From positions 868,001 through 932,000 of the forward strand of contig JAPTOF010000032.1 of NCBI GenBank assembly GCA_028554755.1: DNA of 64,000 bases. The letters run 5' to 3'. A program made the translations under genes and the position numbers. Of this stretch, positions 23,400 through 34,618 are shown piece by piece (the first letter of the stretch is position 1; every line of letters starts with the position of its first letter). This stretch comes from Cordia subcordata. Lineage: Eukaryota; Streptophyta; Magnoliopsida; Boraginales; Cordiaceae. The notes below the pieces were generated by a model. The model ran no database searches. It was not told the DNA's origin and worked only from the letters and a program-made list of their open reading frames with translations.

Positions 23400-24560
23400 T
23401 CTAGAGTTCTTGTTGTTCTTTAGTCAAATCAGCGTCTTCCTCTTCTAAAGAGTTCACTTCCATTGACATTCCAATAATGGGTTCTTGAATGTTTATATTT
23501 TCTCCGCGAGCCTGCTCTTGCCTTTCTGCCTCATCTAGAATATCTTGAACTTCATCCCGAGCCTCTTCATGTACTTGTCTCTGAGACTCCTCAATTATAG
23601 GACCTATAACTGGCAAAGTGAAAGTGGTGTGTTTTCTTAACCTTTCCCTAATTTTTGCTTGGCTATTAGCTGCTAAACTCTTAAACTAAGCCTCAGTTAT
23701 AGTTGTTCCATTATACCAGTAGATTTCCATCTGATTTATATAGCTCATGTTGAAATACCAATTGAACGTTTTTGGCTAAGGGTCAGTTATCAAAGGTACC
23801 TTAAAATGTTGAAAATTTGAGTAAGTACCATCTTGTATCCTAAATGTTGACTCACCTCAGCAAGATACACCGTATGATTCAATATAATATAAGGCAATGC
23901 AACTTTTTGTTTCCCAAACACAAAGTACATGTTGTATGTGTCAAAGTAACTAACCCGATTATCACTCATCTTCTAGGCATCAACAATTCATTAAAGATCT
24001 TGTTCATAATCCATTTTTTGGGATTTAAAGCGTTTTTGTATAGAGTTTGATCTCCAATTTTCAATCCATCAATATCCTTCCAAATAAATTCTAAAGTAGC
24101 ATCTCTTGTTGGCCATTTCCCTAGGGGCCAACCTCTCGCAGAATACTCTTTCTTTCCTTCAATTGGTAATTCAAAAATCTTTTCTAAAGTTTCCTCATTT
24201 ATGAATATATGCATGTCATTGACCCACGATTCAATAGTTAAAGGTTTAAGACCTTGAATTTCTTGTACATAAGAGTAGAATTAATAAACCATAGGCTAAT
24301 AAACTTCACATTTAACATGAGTGAAATTATACCAACCTTGTTCCTGGAGAAGTTCAATCACCTTTGTTCCCATAAGGTCTGAATCCATAATGTATCTTTC
24401 ATAATGAATTTTTCTTCTGTGCACATACCTTTTTGGCAAATCATCTGGTGGTGTTGGTTCTGGTCATGGTGGTCGTTGAGTTTGAGATGATGGAGAGCTT
24501 GTTCTTGGTCTTTTAGAAGATGGAGCTTTGGCCTTCCCTTTTCTTGAATCTACTATTTTG
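23400..24560 (-). pseudogene. Third ORF of the Copia element (plant transposon protein/env-like)
   Basis: Minus-strand frames include a Ser/Lys/Pro-rich start, a region with GWPLGKWP and DIDGLKIGDQTLYKNAL (24214-23966), and an acidic, Gln/Glu-rich coiled-coil-like end (23616-23401). Its position between RNase H and the 3' LTR matches the extra ORF of Sireviruses, often annotated as 'putative plant transposon protein'. Stops interrupt it. Its function is not known in general, and the assignment rests mainly on position. Confidence 0.55.
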
Positions 24561-25010
24561 ATGCAAATTTTGAAGAAATAATGATGCAAGAATGGTCTTT
24601 ATGATATGGGTAAAGCAAATCTTGAAGTAATTTGGAAGATTTTTTATGTTAATGGGTGTTTAGGAATTGGGGTTTGAGAGAAATTGGGGTTAGGGTTTTA
24701 AAAATGTAGGAGAGAATGAGCCAAAATTAGGTTCTAAAGTAGCTGTGCCGTGCTATGTCAGTTACAGGCAAAGCTAATCGGTTAACCGGCAAAACCAGTT
24801 TAACTCACTGGAAGTGTCGGGCACCCCGGCGGTTAACGAAGGTTGACCGACAGACCTCTTTTTGGCAAAAAATTGCAATTTTCGTGAAACATAACTCAAT
24901 TTTAAGTCCTTTTTTACAAAAAGATGACATTTTTCACAAAAATATGCACTTTAACCATAGTTTTGCATCTTCAATCCAAAACAAGCAAACCTTAATGACA
25001 TGAACATAAA

Positions 25011-25738
25011 TTAAGTACAAGTTTGCATTCCAATTTCTCTTCTTATTTTGCAAAATTGCTCTTTATTAAAAGGTTTTGTAAAAATGTTGGCGACTTGATG
25101 CAAAGTGTCAACGAATTCAAGCACAATATCACCTTTTTGCGCATGATCCCTAATGAAGTGGTGCCTAATCTCAATGTGTTTAGTTCTAGAATGTTGGATA
25201 GGGTTCTTAGTGAGATTTATAGCACTAGTATTAGTACAAAAGATAGAAACATGATGATAATGGAAGTCGTAATCAAGCAAATTTTGCTTCATCCATAAAA
25301 TTTGAGCAACACATGAACCAACGGCAATGTATTTAGCCTCGGTCATAAAGATAGCAACACTATTTTGCTCCCTACTTGACTATGACTCCAAGAATGACCA
25401 GGAAATTGACATGTACCACTTGTACTCTTTCGGTCAACCTTACAACAAGCAAAATCTACATCAGAATAACCACACAAATCAAATAAGGTTCCTTTAGCAT
25501 ACCAAAGTCCTAGATTAATTGTGCCTTTAAGATATCTAATTATTCTCTTCACAGCAACTAAATGAGATTCTTTAGGACTAGATTGGAAATGAGCACATAA
25601 ACATACATCAAACATGATATCTACTCTAGAAGCTATCAAATAAAGCAAGCTACCAATCATACCTTTATACATTTTCTCATCCACAGGCTTATCTTTCTCA
25701 TCCTTATCAAGCTTAGTGGAGGGACTCATTGGAGTGTC
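25011..25738 (-). pseudogene. Copia RNase H domain
   Basis: Minus-strand frames contain MYKGMIGSLLYL, GYSDVDFA, DRKSTSGTCQF and MTEAKYIAV, followed by KHIEIRHHFIRDH. This is the standard order of the Copia RT tail and RNase H. A frameshift separates the parts at about 25343. It ends shortly after TKPF-type residues, as usual for Copia pol. Confidence 0.9.
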
Positions 25739-25743
25739 AATTT

Positions 25744-27595
25744 TGTTAGGATTAGTATGCCCTAAAGCTCACTTGTACATGACATTTTGGATATGAAACA
25801 ATGTATAATCATTTTTGTTAAATGGCATTGTGAGTTTCTTATATATTATCTCTGTTATGTTTTATCGATGCATGTATAAAAGTCCTTTGACTTGAACTAA
25901 TGACTTGGGTGCGCAGTGATGCTGGACGCACAGTAGGTCCAAGTCTAGATTTAGTCACGTCATAAATTGAATCCATAACCAAATAGTAGTGCTGGGCACC
26001 GTACTAGGATAAGGTTATATTGAGCAAGTCTCCTCTTTGAGGGTGATCTACCCAGGTCATTGAAGGACTTTCTAGATTTGTCTCAATAGTACGTGTGTCA
26101 CGTATTGGATAGGACCATTGTGAGTATGTTTTCTAGAGACGTACTATCAAAGAAAGAAAACAAGACACTCACTGCTACTAAATGATCATTGCTCTTAATC
26201 TTGAGTGTATGTGGATGAACTAATGAAGTTAGGGTTTAGTACTTTGATTCACTGTGGGTGAGATCTTATTTTATTAGGATCAACAGCCTTATGCATAATG
26301 GAATCTATGTGCCCCTTTGGGATTGTCCAAATTTATCATCCGAATCTAGATTTAGTGATACTACCATTATAGGTATGTCGGTCATATGGCTTGAGGGTCG
26401 CTCCCGAGATCAAGAGATTCCATGACCAAGGATGATTGGCAATTGGACAAGAAACGCAACAGAAAAAGATACAGCTAAGGAGGTGATAGTACACAGGCCA
26501 AAGGACCAATCTTAGCTGTGGGTATACATAGAGGGGCATTATGGTCGGTTATTTAATAGGTCAAAGAGAAAGTTCACATTCTTTTGTGATAAGCTTTTGG
26601 GTAATGGCAATTATTCTTGGACTGCAACTTTGATCTTATGGTGGAATAGATCGGTTTTAAAAATAATTATTATGTCGCCTTGATCGGGCAAGGACATTTT
26701 AATTATTTTTTAAAGCCAAGGTTAATTGTGTCTTCTTGGTCCTTTCCCTAGTTGAAATGACTTTGAGAGAGTAATCTTGAAAGAGCAAATTTCATATTGT
26801 GGTAGTAGCCTTATTGGGCCAAAGCTTGGAATTGGGTTTGGGCTTTCTTTAGAGTCCAAGATAACCTAATTGGGCTAGGATGGTTTCCTATTGGGCTTGG
26901 GCCTCCACATGGATTATGGACTATGTGTTGGACTTGGATAATGGGCTTGGCCTAAGTCTTCCAAGGCAAGTGGACAACTTGCAAATTACTACAAAAACAA
27001 GTGGACAACTTGCACAAGTCTTCCAAGACAAGCTAACAAGTTGCATAAAGGAAATACTACATGGAAATTTTCTCCCACATTGAAAGTTTAGCACTTTGGG
27101 TGCCAAGGTTCTCTCTATAAATAGACAAGACCCTACACCTTTTATGCAATCCACTTTGTAGTTGATTTCTTCCTTTTTGGCAAGAAAATACTACAACACA
27201 TAGTACACACTTATTGTGTGATTTTTGCTCTAGTTTTTCAAGAGCATATTACTTTGCTTCTTTCCACACAAGAGGCTATTCTCTCGAGATAAGTCTCTTT
27301 AATCATAGGGAAGAAGACTAGGGAGTTGCTTATTGCGACACCCTCATAGTAAATTTTTGGTGGCCTTGTTCGTAAACGGGAGCAAAGCTCGTGACGGTTT
27401 TAGCTTCATCAAAGGCCCTACACTTCAAGAGGTTAGCTTTATATATTTTTGCAAGTACTAGTTATATTCTATATGTTCTTAAGCATGTTCTTGTGTGTGT
27501 TATGTGGTTATTTTATTTTCCTAGCATGTTTTCTTGGTAGAATTTTTTGAAAATATGGACTAGGATACACCATACTTAATAATATTGAACCTACA
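25744..27595 (+). mobile_element. Solo LTR, plus orientation, inserted in Copia pol
   Basis: 1852 bp starting TGTTAGGATTAGTATGCC and ending TTGAACCTACA (TG...CA with a short inverted TGTTAGG/CCTACA). Flanks are AATTT at 25739-25743 and GATTT at 27596-27600, a 5-bp target duplication with one change. Removing the insert brings the RT and RNase H parts of the host element back into register. A TATAAATA box lies at 27116-27123, giving a U3 of about 1.4 kb and an R-U5 of about 450 bp. No coding sequence, so it is a recombination remnant. Confidence 0.88.
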
Positions 27596-27600
27596 GATTT

Positions 27601-28320
27601 CTTTAGCATCTTCTAGCACAAATTTCTTGATAACTTCTTTTGTATACTTGGCTTGGTTGACAAATATTTCTTCCTTTGTTTGTTTGATTTGAAGTCCAAG
27701 AACTCTCCCATCATGCTCATTTCAAATTCCTTGTTTATACACTTAGCGAAACTTTCACACAATGCAACATTAGTAGCACCAAATATAATGTCATCCATAT
27801 AGATTTGCACAAGCAAGATATCATCTTTATCTCTTTTTATGAACAAAGTTGAACCTAATTTTCCTCTTTTGAGATTATTTTCAATAAGAAAACTGCTAAG
27901 CTTTTCATACCAAGCTCTAGGAGCTTGTTTCAAACCATATAAAGCTTTTTTGAGTTTGTAAACATGATTTAGAAAACATGAATCTTTAAAATTAGGAGGT
28001 TGTTCAACATACACTTGCTCTTCTATAAAACCATTTAAAAAAATACTTGTCACATCCATTTGGTAAAGCTCAAAGTCCATATAACATGCAAATGCAAGCA
28101 ACATACGGATTGACTCTAATCTAGCTACGGGGGCATAAGTCTCCTCATAGTCAATTCCCTCTTCTTGATTATATCCTTGAGACACACGTCTAGCCTTATT
28201 CCTTGTTACTACACTGGTTTCATCAAGTTTGGTACTAAAAACCCATTCAGTACCAATTACTGGGTGGTCTTTAGGTCTCTCAACTAATTCCCGCACCTTG
28301 TTTTTAGTGAATTGATTAAG
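27601..28320 (-). pseudogene. Copia reverse transcriptase domain
   Basis: Minus-strand frame 28296-27613 carries GTEWVFSTKLDE, EGIDYEETYAPVARLESIR, KKALYGLKQAPRAWYEKL and the catalytic YMDD box (VQIYMDDIIFGA). It continues into an LKI-type end with stops and is cut by the solo LTR at 27595. A frameshift or stop upstream near 28320 separates it from the integrase C-terminal linker. Confidence 0.93.
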
Positions 28321-28581
28321 TTCCTCTTACATAGCCATTATCCAATTTTCATCTAGTAAGGCTTCACTAACATTCTTAGGCTCTATATGCAAGATAAATG
28401 CACAATGCTCACAAAAAGTATTCAGATTACGTCTAGTTCTTACACCCTTGTTGAGATCACCAATAATTTGCTCTTTGCGGTGATGTCTCATGAATTTCCA
28501 ACTTTTCAACAAATCAACATTATCCTCTTCTTACTTCAAGATGTTTTCTTGATTTGGATTTTGTTCTTCATTCATCTTGTC

Positions 28582-29102
28582 TCATGATTCCTCTCCTTGA
28601 TGTGCATCATCTTGCTTAGTAGGAATCTCTTTGCTTGTAGATGGTTGATCTTCAAGTGTTGTCCTTTCTAAGAGATAACCTATATCATCAACATCCTTTC
28701 TCGACTCAAATGGGTTAGTCTTATCAAAAGTTACATGCATTTTCTCCTCCACAACAAGAGTTCTCTTATTATAATCTCTATAAGCCTTACTCTTTGTGGA
28801 ATAACCCAAAAAGATACCCTCATTGGATTTAGCATCATATTTTCTTAAATGGTCCTTTATATTCAATATAAAACATTTGCAACCAAAGACTTTGAAATAA
28901 GAAATTTTAGGAGTTTTACCATGCCAAAGTTCATAAGGAGTTTTGTTCAAAATGGGTCTAATAAGTACATGATTTTGCACATAACATGCCGCGTTAGAGG
29001 CTTTGCTCCAAAAGTATGTCAGCAAGTTGTGTTCTTTAAGCATGATTCTTGCCATTTCTTGTAGAGTATGATTCTTCTTCTCTGCTACCCCATTTTGTTA
29101 AG
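28582..29102 (-). pseudogene. Copia integrase C-terminal part
   Basis: Minus strand 29055-28582 begins MARIMLKEHNLLTYFW and runs through NKTPYELWHGKTP, FGCKCFI and EGIFLGYSTKSKAYR, typical of the Copia integrase end and GKF/Y-like linker. Just upstream, the NGVAE motif is preceded by an in-frame stop (TAA) at about 29099. The solo LTR at 29108 separates this from the rest of integrase. Confidence 0.92.
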
Positions 29103-29107
29103 GAGTC

Positions 29108-31040
29108 TGATATGCTATTTCTACACAAGCCTAAATAGCCCGCAAATGCACGAGTCATGTAGTATAGTATGTGTGAGTGCCGGTGGAATCCATGGGGAGG
29201 CGTGAAGTTCTAGAAGAAATTCTATGCTGGCGTGCTCTAGAAGAAGCTTAAAAAGAAGACCTAGACTAACATGTTTTTGTACTTTTGGGATTTTTGGGAG
29301 CTAAGGGAAAAAGATGAAAGACTACACTATAAATGCACTAAGGAAAAGAAGGAAAGAACTAGGCTAACTTAGGGGATTGAAATAAGGGAAAGGTGATCGC
29401 GTGACTTACACTTGTGAATGGGTGATTTAGCACCTCTATGCTATGGGATTCAGGGATTGGCTTTCTACATAATGCTTCTAAAACTAAGCAACTAACTAGT
29501 CTCCTAATTACACCCTAGGACTCGGTGGGGTCCATCCCTAAGCATGCACACTTAGAGTTACGGTGTGGTCCTTATGTACCTAAGGCCATAGGAGGGACTA
29601 GAAAGCTACCTAGGTGCCCTAGAACAATCCTATCTTAGTTCGTAAACCATTAACTGGATTTAAAGCTAAGACCTAGGGTTCCTAGCATCAACTAAGCCTA
29701 TTCGGACTTCTATTACTTGCATTTAAAGCTAAAGGGGACTCGACCTAGACTAGTCCTAACTTATGTACCGTAATTCTAGGGACACTAAAGCGGATTAATA
29801 CCTAGTAAGTGCAATCTTACATGTTCTAAGGCAAGGCATTGTGAATATGACGTCCTATCCATGATACAAACACTAGCGAGTTTGATTTACAGCATTGAAA
29901 GCATTCAAGTATCAACATGTAGCATTGATAGAGCATATATTCACTATAAGGCATATTTCATACTCACATGGACATGAATAGAATCAACCCACTTCATATT
30001 ATCTATAATCACACGTACAGACATGCATAATCTAAGGATTATAAGTGTTCTATAGCAAATATAGCCCAATCAATATACATACAACTCATTCAAGCATTAC
30101 ATCAAACACATGGACATGAATTGATATAAAGCTTCTAAAAATAAGAACAAAGTATGTATATATAGAAGACAATAAAATCCGATAACAAAGAGTATGTATA
30201 TCATCCCTTACACAAGTTAGGTACCCTAAATCATCTACTCAAGCATGAAGTAAATAAGAATGAAAGAGGTCATAGAAATCTCCCGATTCATCCTTGCTGG
30301 TTTCTTTACAAACTTGAGCAAATCTTCACCAAGTAATGTTTGAATCCTTCGAAATCAACTTAATTTTAAGTGGGTATGTGTGTTAGTGTGTGAATCAGAG
30401 ATGGGTGAGAATAGGGTTTTGTGTGTGAGAAACGGGTATGTGTATGGGTCACTTCAATCTCCCTTTTAAAAGCTGAAAAGCTAAGTTTTTATAACATCTG
30501 CTGCGCATGTGTATGGGTCACTCCAATCTCCCTTTTAAAAGCTGAAAAGCTGAGTTTTTATAACATCTGCTGCACACAGCCGGTCGACCGGCTAGGTCGA
30601 CTGGTTCTCTTCTTAACTCGTCCGACTTTCTAAGTGATGCTCTCTGGATTGACCGATCGACCTAGCCGATTGACCGACTCTTTAATGGAACTCGACCGGC
30701 AATTTTGGGCTCTTCCTTGGAGTTTTTCTAGGTCGATTGGCTCCTCTAATTGGCCTTCTATGGTCTCTTTCTTGTACTTAACCTTTGTCGCACGACCCGT
30801 ACCTCTTCTATCTTCATTGTCCATCCTTGTTCAAGCTCTGTTTCAGCCCTATAGCTCACCTAAGGCACAAAATTAAGCATTTAGTATAGCATTTAACTTA
30901 GAAACTCAATTATGTACATTTGCTTATGCTTAAGTCTAACTCTAGTATATGTGCTATACTAACGCATCTTTTAAAGCTCAAGATACCTCTAAAACATGGG
31001 CAATTAGCAACGTAAACGCACACAAAAACACGACACATTA
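29108..31040 (-). mobile_element. Solo LTR of an Athila-like Gypsy element, inserted in Copia integrase
   Basis: 1933 bp bounded by the exact 5-bp duplication GAGTC (29103-29107 and 31041-31045). The plus strand starts TGATATGC; the right end is ACACATTA where the sister LTR at 59610-61491 has ACACATCA, so the terminal CA has mutated. It aligns along much of its length with the two LTRs of the Gypsy element at 53992-61491, showing the same family. Transcription would run on the minus strand. A TATA-containing 69-bp tandem duplication lies at 30438-30575 and GGTCGACCGG-type palindromes at about 30582-30670. Confidence 0.88.
30438..30575 (-). repeat. 69-bp tandem duplication of the LTR core promoter
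   Basis: Two copies (30438-30506 and 30507-30575) differ at only a few bases. Each carries GTTATAAAAACT on the minus strand, the likely TATA box, plus CTTTTAAAAGGGAG. The LTR therefore has two stacked core promoters. Confidence 0.85.
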
Positions 31041-31045
31041 GAGTC

Positions 31046-31951
31046 CAAGAGGTCGCAAAAGTTATGCTCAATGTCATGCTCATCACAAAAATGCATAAAA
31101 GAAGTGTTTACATATTTCGTGCCATTATCACTACATATGCCAGTTATAAAATAGCCTTTCTCATTTTGTACTTTTCTACACAATCTAGCAAATTCATTGA
31201 AGGCTTCATTTTTATGTGCAAGGCACATGACTCAAGTGAACCTAGTATAATCATCTATAACCACAAAAGTATATTTAGAATCTCCTAGACTAACCACATC
31301 AATTTGTCCAAACAAATCCATGTGCAACAATTGTAATGCCCTGGTAGTTGAAACCTTGTTGATGGATTTGAAAGAAGTTTTGTGTTGTTTTCGTAATTAG
31401 CATGCATCACAAACTTTATCTTTTTCAAACTTGAGTTTTGGAAAATCTATAACAAGACCATTTTTTGACAAAATTTTCAAAGTGCTCATACTCATATGTC
31501 CTAGCCTTCTATGCCACAACCAAGGATTTTCATGCATAACAGACAAGCAAGTAACACATTGATTCTCAAGTTGATTAATCTCTACTGTGTACACATTGTC
31601 ATTTCTATTTGCAATGAATAACACATTATTGCTCTCACAATCATAAATGTTGCAACTAGTGGATTTAAACACAACTTTATGCCCTTTGTCACAAAATTGA
31701 CTAATGCTAAGTAAATTGAACTTAAGTCCTTCAACAAGCAAAATATTATGAATAGCAATAGAATTTTGTTACCAATGCTTTCCTTGCCAATTATTCTTCC
31801 TTTCCTATTGTCCCCAAAGGTAACATCTCCTCCTTTGACATTTTTAAAGTCACAAAATAATGAGAGATCACTCGTCATGTGTTTGGAGCACCCACTATCC
31901 AAAATCCATTTCTTCTTGCTATGTTTGCTCACATGGCATACCTATAAATAG
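31046..31951 (-). pseudogene. Copia protease and N-terminal integrase
   Basis: Minus-strand frames show WILDSGCSKHMT (aspartic protease DSG), then GLKFNLLSISQFCDKG and WHRRLGHMSMSTLKIL with the HHCC zinc residues ending CDAC (GAG-pre-integrase). Next are HMDLFG, DDYTRFT and CSDNGTKY of the integrase core. Frameshifts occur at about 31740 and a stop near 31230. The frame stops at the Gypsy solo LTR (31045). Confidence 0.92.
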
Positions 31952-32017
31952 AAAAATAAGTACAAGCCGCCTTATTTGTGGGTCCGCAAATCCTTTAGGT
32001 CCTTGACATAGAGTCTT

Positions 32018-32658
32018 TTAAAGTTTGGCTTTTACAGCCCATTTGGGTCGTTGCCAATGAGGGACAAAAGTGCCTTTATCATGAAGTCTCTTGTAGTTAC
32101 AATAAGTGAAAATGTGCTCATGTTTTTCACAATAAGTGCAAACAATATAGGATTTTAAATGAGTAGTGGAAGTGGATGCTTTCACAAAGTAGGTTTTCAA
32201 GTATTTTTGTTTGAAAGTAGGCTCAAAACCAATTCCACTTTTGTCAAATGCCATATTTTGAGATCCAAGAAGTTTTTCAAAGTTCTCCTTTCCATTTGTA
32301 AACTTTTGAATAATATCATTCAAATCCTCATTCCTCTTTTTCAAATCCTTTACTTCTTTTTCAAACTTCACAAAATCTTCAGCAAAAAAGTCATTTTCCT
32401 TTTCCAAAGTCTCAATTTTCTTAACAAGAGATGCATTCTCTTTTTCTAAAGTTTCTTTCTCATTCAGTGAAATTTTCAACTTCTTTTGCAAGCATTTGTT
32501 TTTGTTCAAAGCAAGTAGAAAATCATCATGCAATTTTCCAAAAGCTTTTTGTAATTCTTCAAGTGTATACTTATCACTTTCATCACATGAAAGAGAAGTA
32601 CTAGAATCATATACTTTTCTTGTCTTTAGGTTAAGTTTACTTTCCCCAAGCTCCCCTT
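32018..32658 (-). pseudogene. Copia gag with coiled coil and zinc knuckle (5' truncated)
   Basis: The frame 32533-32018 continues open upstream to about 32640 (DESDKYTLEELQKAFG). A long heptad-like Lys/Glu/Leu region (KKLKISLNEKETLEKENASL and on) predicts a coiled coil. It is followed by CTYCEKHEHIFTYC, a CCHC knuckle (CX2CX4HX4C). Sirevirus gags show this combination. The N-terminal gag is missing. Confidence 0.85.
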
Positions 32659-32689
32659 AAACCAAAAACATAAAAAGAATCTAATTTAG

Positions 32690-33045
32690 GTCACAACACG
32701 TAGCTTACTAGGTTACACATAGCTTAGGACCACATATGTCCCTGAGGAATATGTTCCTGCTCTTGCACGCTATACTACACACGGCCCGTGTGCTTGCGGG
32801 TATTTAACTTGGTGCAATTTGGTCTAATTCTTCTATACCACCGAGTACAACAAGTTTTTGGTGCCATTATCGAGAAGGCACAATTGTTTGGATTCTTTGT
32901 TTTGTGGCTAGTTGCATGTTGTTTTATCTTTCATGTTTTCTTTATTTGCGTAATAAAAGAAAATTTTGAAAAAAAAGTGTTAATTGAAAAGAAGTTTACT
33001 TGTGATTGATTGAACATGAATGATCCTAATGCTACTTGGTGGTGA
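32690..33045 (+). mobile_element. Gypsy LTR end, tRNA-Asp primer site and gag start (fragment)
   Basis: 32764-32810 matches the U5 end of the Athila-like LTRs (CACACGGCCCGTGTGCTTGCGGG). It is followed at about 32860-32878 by TTGGTGCCATTATCGAGAAGG, a mutated primer site complementary to tRNA-Asp (intact form TGGCGCCGTTGCCGGGGA). A start at 33016 encodes MNDPNATWW before a stop, as expected for an Athila-type gag. It is oriented opposite to the neighbouring Copia. Confidence 0.65.
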
Positions 33046-33279
33046 TGAAGCATAAAGTTACATACCAACTAATTGAGAAGGTATTCACTTAAAAACACAA
33101 GCACATGTTGATAGAAACATATACGCGTGAAAATATACTTAGAAACAAAACAAAAAAAAAAGTAGAAATGTATCATGCATATATAAACTAATAGAGAAGG
33201 GATATGCAAAACAAATAAGAAATAGGTCAGGTGATCACTATAAGAGGGAGATCCACTGTAAAGTTCCAATTTATTGAAC

Positions 33280-33690
33280 AAAATAAGCAAAAAAGGTATC
33301 GACAATAAGGAGACCAAAGAATCAAAAAATATATGTTTTTAGTTTTGTCAAAACAAGAAATAAGAAAAAGGAAAACACAGGGTAGTCAATGGAAGAGAAA
33401 GATCAAAAAATATTTTCAATTCTACTAGACAAAATAAAAAAAAAATAAGGGAAAATATCAGCTGGTAGAGCGAAAAGGGAGATCAAAGAATATATTTTCA
33501 ATTTATTATTCAAATAAGAAATAAAAAAGGGAAAACATCGAGTACTCGTGGGAAATGGGAGATCTAAATATATTTTTAATTTAGTTAACCAAAATAAGAA
33601 ATAAAAACAAGCAAAAATGTCATATGGTTGCTAGAAAAATAGATCAAAGAAATAAATAAGGGAAAATGTTGACTGGTCCCCGAAATAGGG
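33280..33690 (+). repeat. Degenerate ~80-bp tandem repeat
   Basis: A unit with AAATAAGAAATAAAAAAGGG, GAAAA(C/T)ATC and GGGAGATCAAAGAATATATT recurs about five times (GAAAA-phase near 33370, 33452, 33530, 33614 and 33661). Copies are diverged and the last spacing is short. Confidence 0.7.
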
Positions 33691-34149
33691 ATATCAAGTT
33701 AACTAGGGTTTATTAGAGTAGGTTTTATTTTGTAATCTAAGCTAAAGGGACAAGAAAAGAAAAGTAAAGGGAAACTCACATGTTTCTCCGGTGGTGGGTG
33801 AGGTGGTGATGCTGGGAAGATGTAGGTAGAAGTGGTCGACAATGATCTGGAGGCAAAGGTGGTAATAGGCTTTATGTGGATTTCGAAATATTGGAAACAA
33901 TGGAAATAGATGAAATAATAGGAATGGGTGTAAGAGTAGGTGTGAAGTGGAGGAAATAGGGGGTTACATCTCGATTGGGTAATGGGAATGGGAAGAGTCG
34001 TGATGAAAATACGCAAAATGATAGGTTTCAAAGTTAGGTTAGATTAAAAGAAATCATGAAAAGGTAGGAGATGAAGTGACATTTTGGGTTTTCTACACGG
34101 CAACTGCATTTTGAACTAAAAAGAAAATAAATTGCATCGATTAATGTAA
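33691..34149. other. Unassigned DNA left of MULE 2
   Basis: A 110-codon minus-strand frame (34031-33699) encodes a Ser/Pro/Phe/Tyr-rich sequence with SPPHPPPEK. CTCAC at about 33774 could be a splice donor on the minus strand. It may be a 5' exon of an unknown or captured gene, but no partner exon is seen. Confidence 0.2.
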
Positions 34150-34239
34150 GTGTCAAATGAAAATTTCTTTTTTACCCTAATTTAGAAATTTTATGGTAAA
34201 TTATCCTATTTTTTAAAATCGTTTCAAAAATTCCCTTTT

Positions 34240-34402
34240 CGGTAGGTCACCTACCAAAGCCACGTTGTTAGCAAGAATCTTGATTAACGGTAAGTCACTT
34301 ACCGTCTGACATGTTGTCAATAGGAATCTCAAAGAATGGTAAGTGACCTACCGGTCACTGTAGCCACTAGATACCATTGAACGGTAAGTCACCTACCGTT
34401 TT
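34240..34402. repeat. Subterminal palindrome array, left end of MULE 2
   Basis: Four near-palindromes of 15-17 bp occur in about 160 bp: GGTAGGTCACCTACC (34240-34254), CGGTAAGTCACTTACCG (34288-34304), GGTAAGTGACCTACCGG (about 34338-34354) and CGGTAAGTCACCTACCG (34382-34398). Variants recur at the right end (about 41385-41400 and 41480-41515) and in MULE 1 (about 16920, 17060, 20355 and 20425). Transposase-binding sites are a plausible role. Confidence 0.85.
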
Positions 34403-34618
34403 GTTAGGTGGCCTACTAAACCAAAATGGCTTAACCCTCTACATAAACCCTACTCCTTCATTCTCAAAAGGGCCAACATCCCCGATCTAAAATTGCAATT
34501 ACCCATATATAATTCGCTCAGTCTTCTTCATCTTGAAACACCCAAAATCTCTCCAATTCTCTTCTGCACATGCATACTTCTACACTATTCTCTAATATTT
34601 TTTAATCAGTAAAAAAAT

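Larger units (their letters stand above)
21019..32658 (-). mobile_element. Sirevirus-like Copia retrotransposon, 5'-truncated, with two nested solo LTRs
   Basis: In minus-strand order: gag (to 32018), protease and start of integrase (31951-31046), rest of integrase (29102-28582), reverse transcriptase (28320-27601), RNase H (25738-25011), a third ORF (about 24560-23400), polypurine tract (22583-22571) and 3' LTR (22568-21019). Integrase before RT defines Copia; the extra ORF after RNase H and the coiled-coil gag are Sirevirus traits. Two solo LTRs split the integrase and the RT/RNase H junction. The 5' LTR, primer site and gag start are missing beyond about 32658. Several stops make it defective. 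Confidence 0.85.

Noticed and set aside
25744..27595. Complete small transposon rather than solo LTR
   Set aside because: TG/CA ends, 5-bp duplication, a single TATA box in the expected place and no internal coding sequence fit a solo LTR better; no terminal inverted repeat beyond 6-7 bp.
34240..34402. Regularly repeated short palindromes resembling a CRISPR array
   Set aside because: Repeats are only ~16 bp, spacers are short and irregular, and they sit in a plant transposon end; no cas genes.
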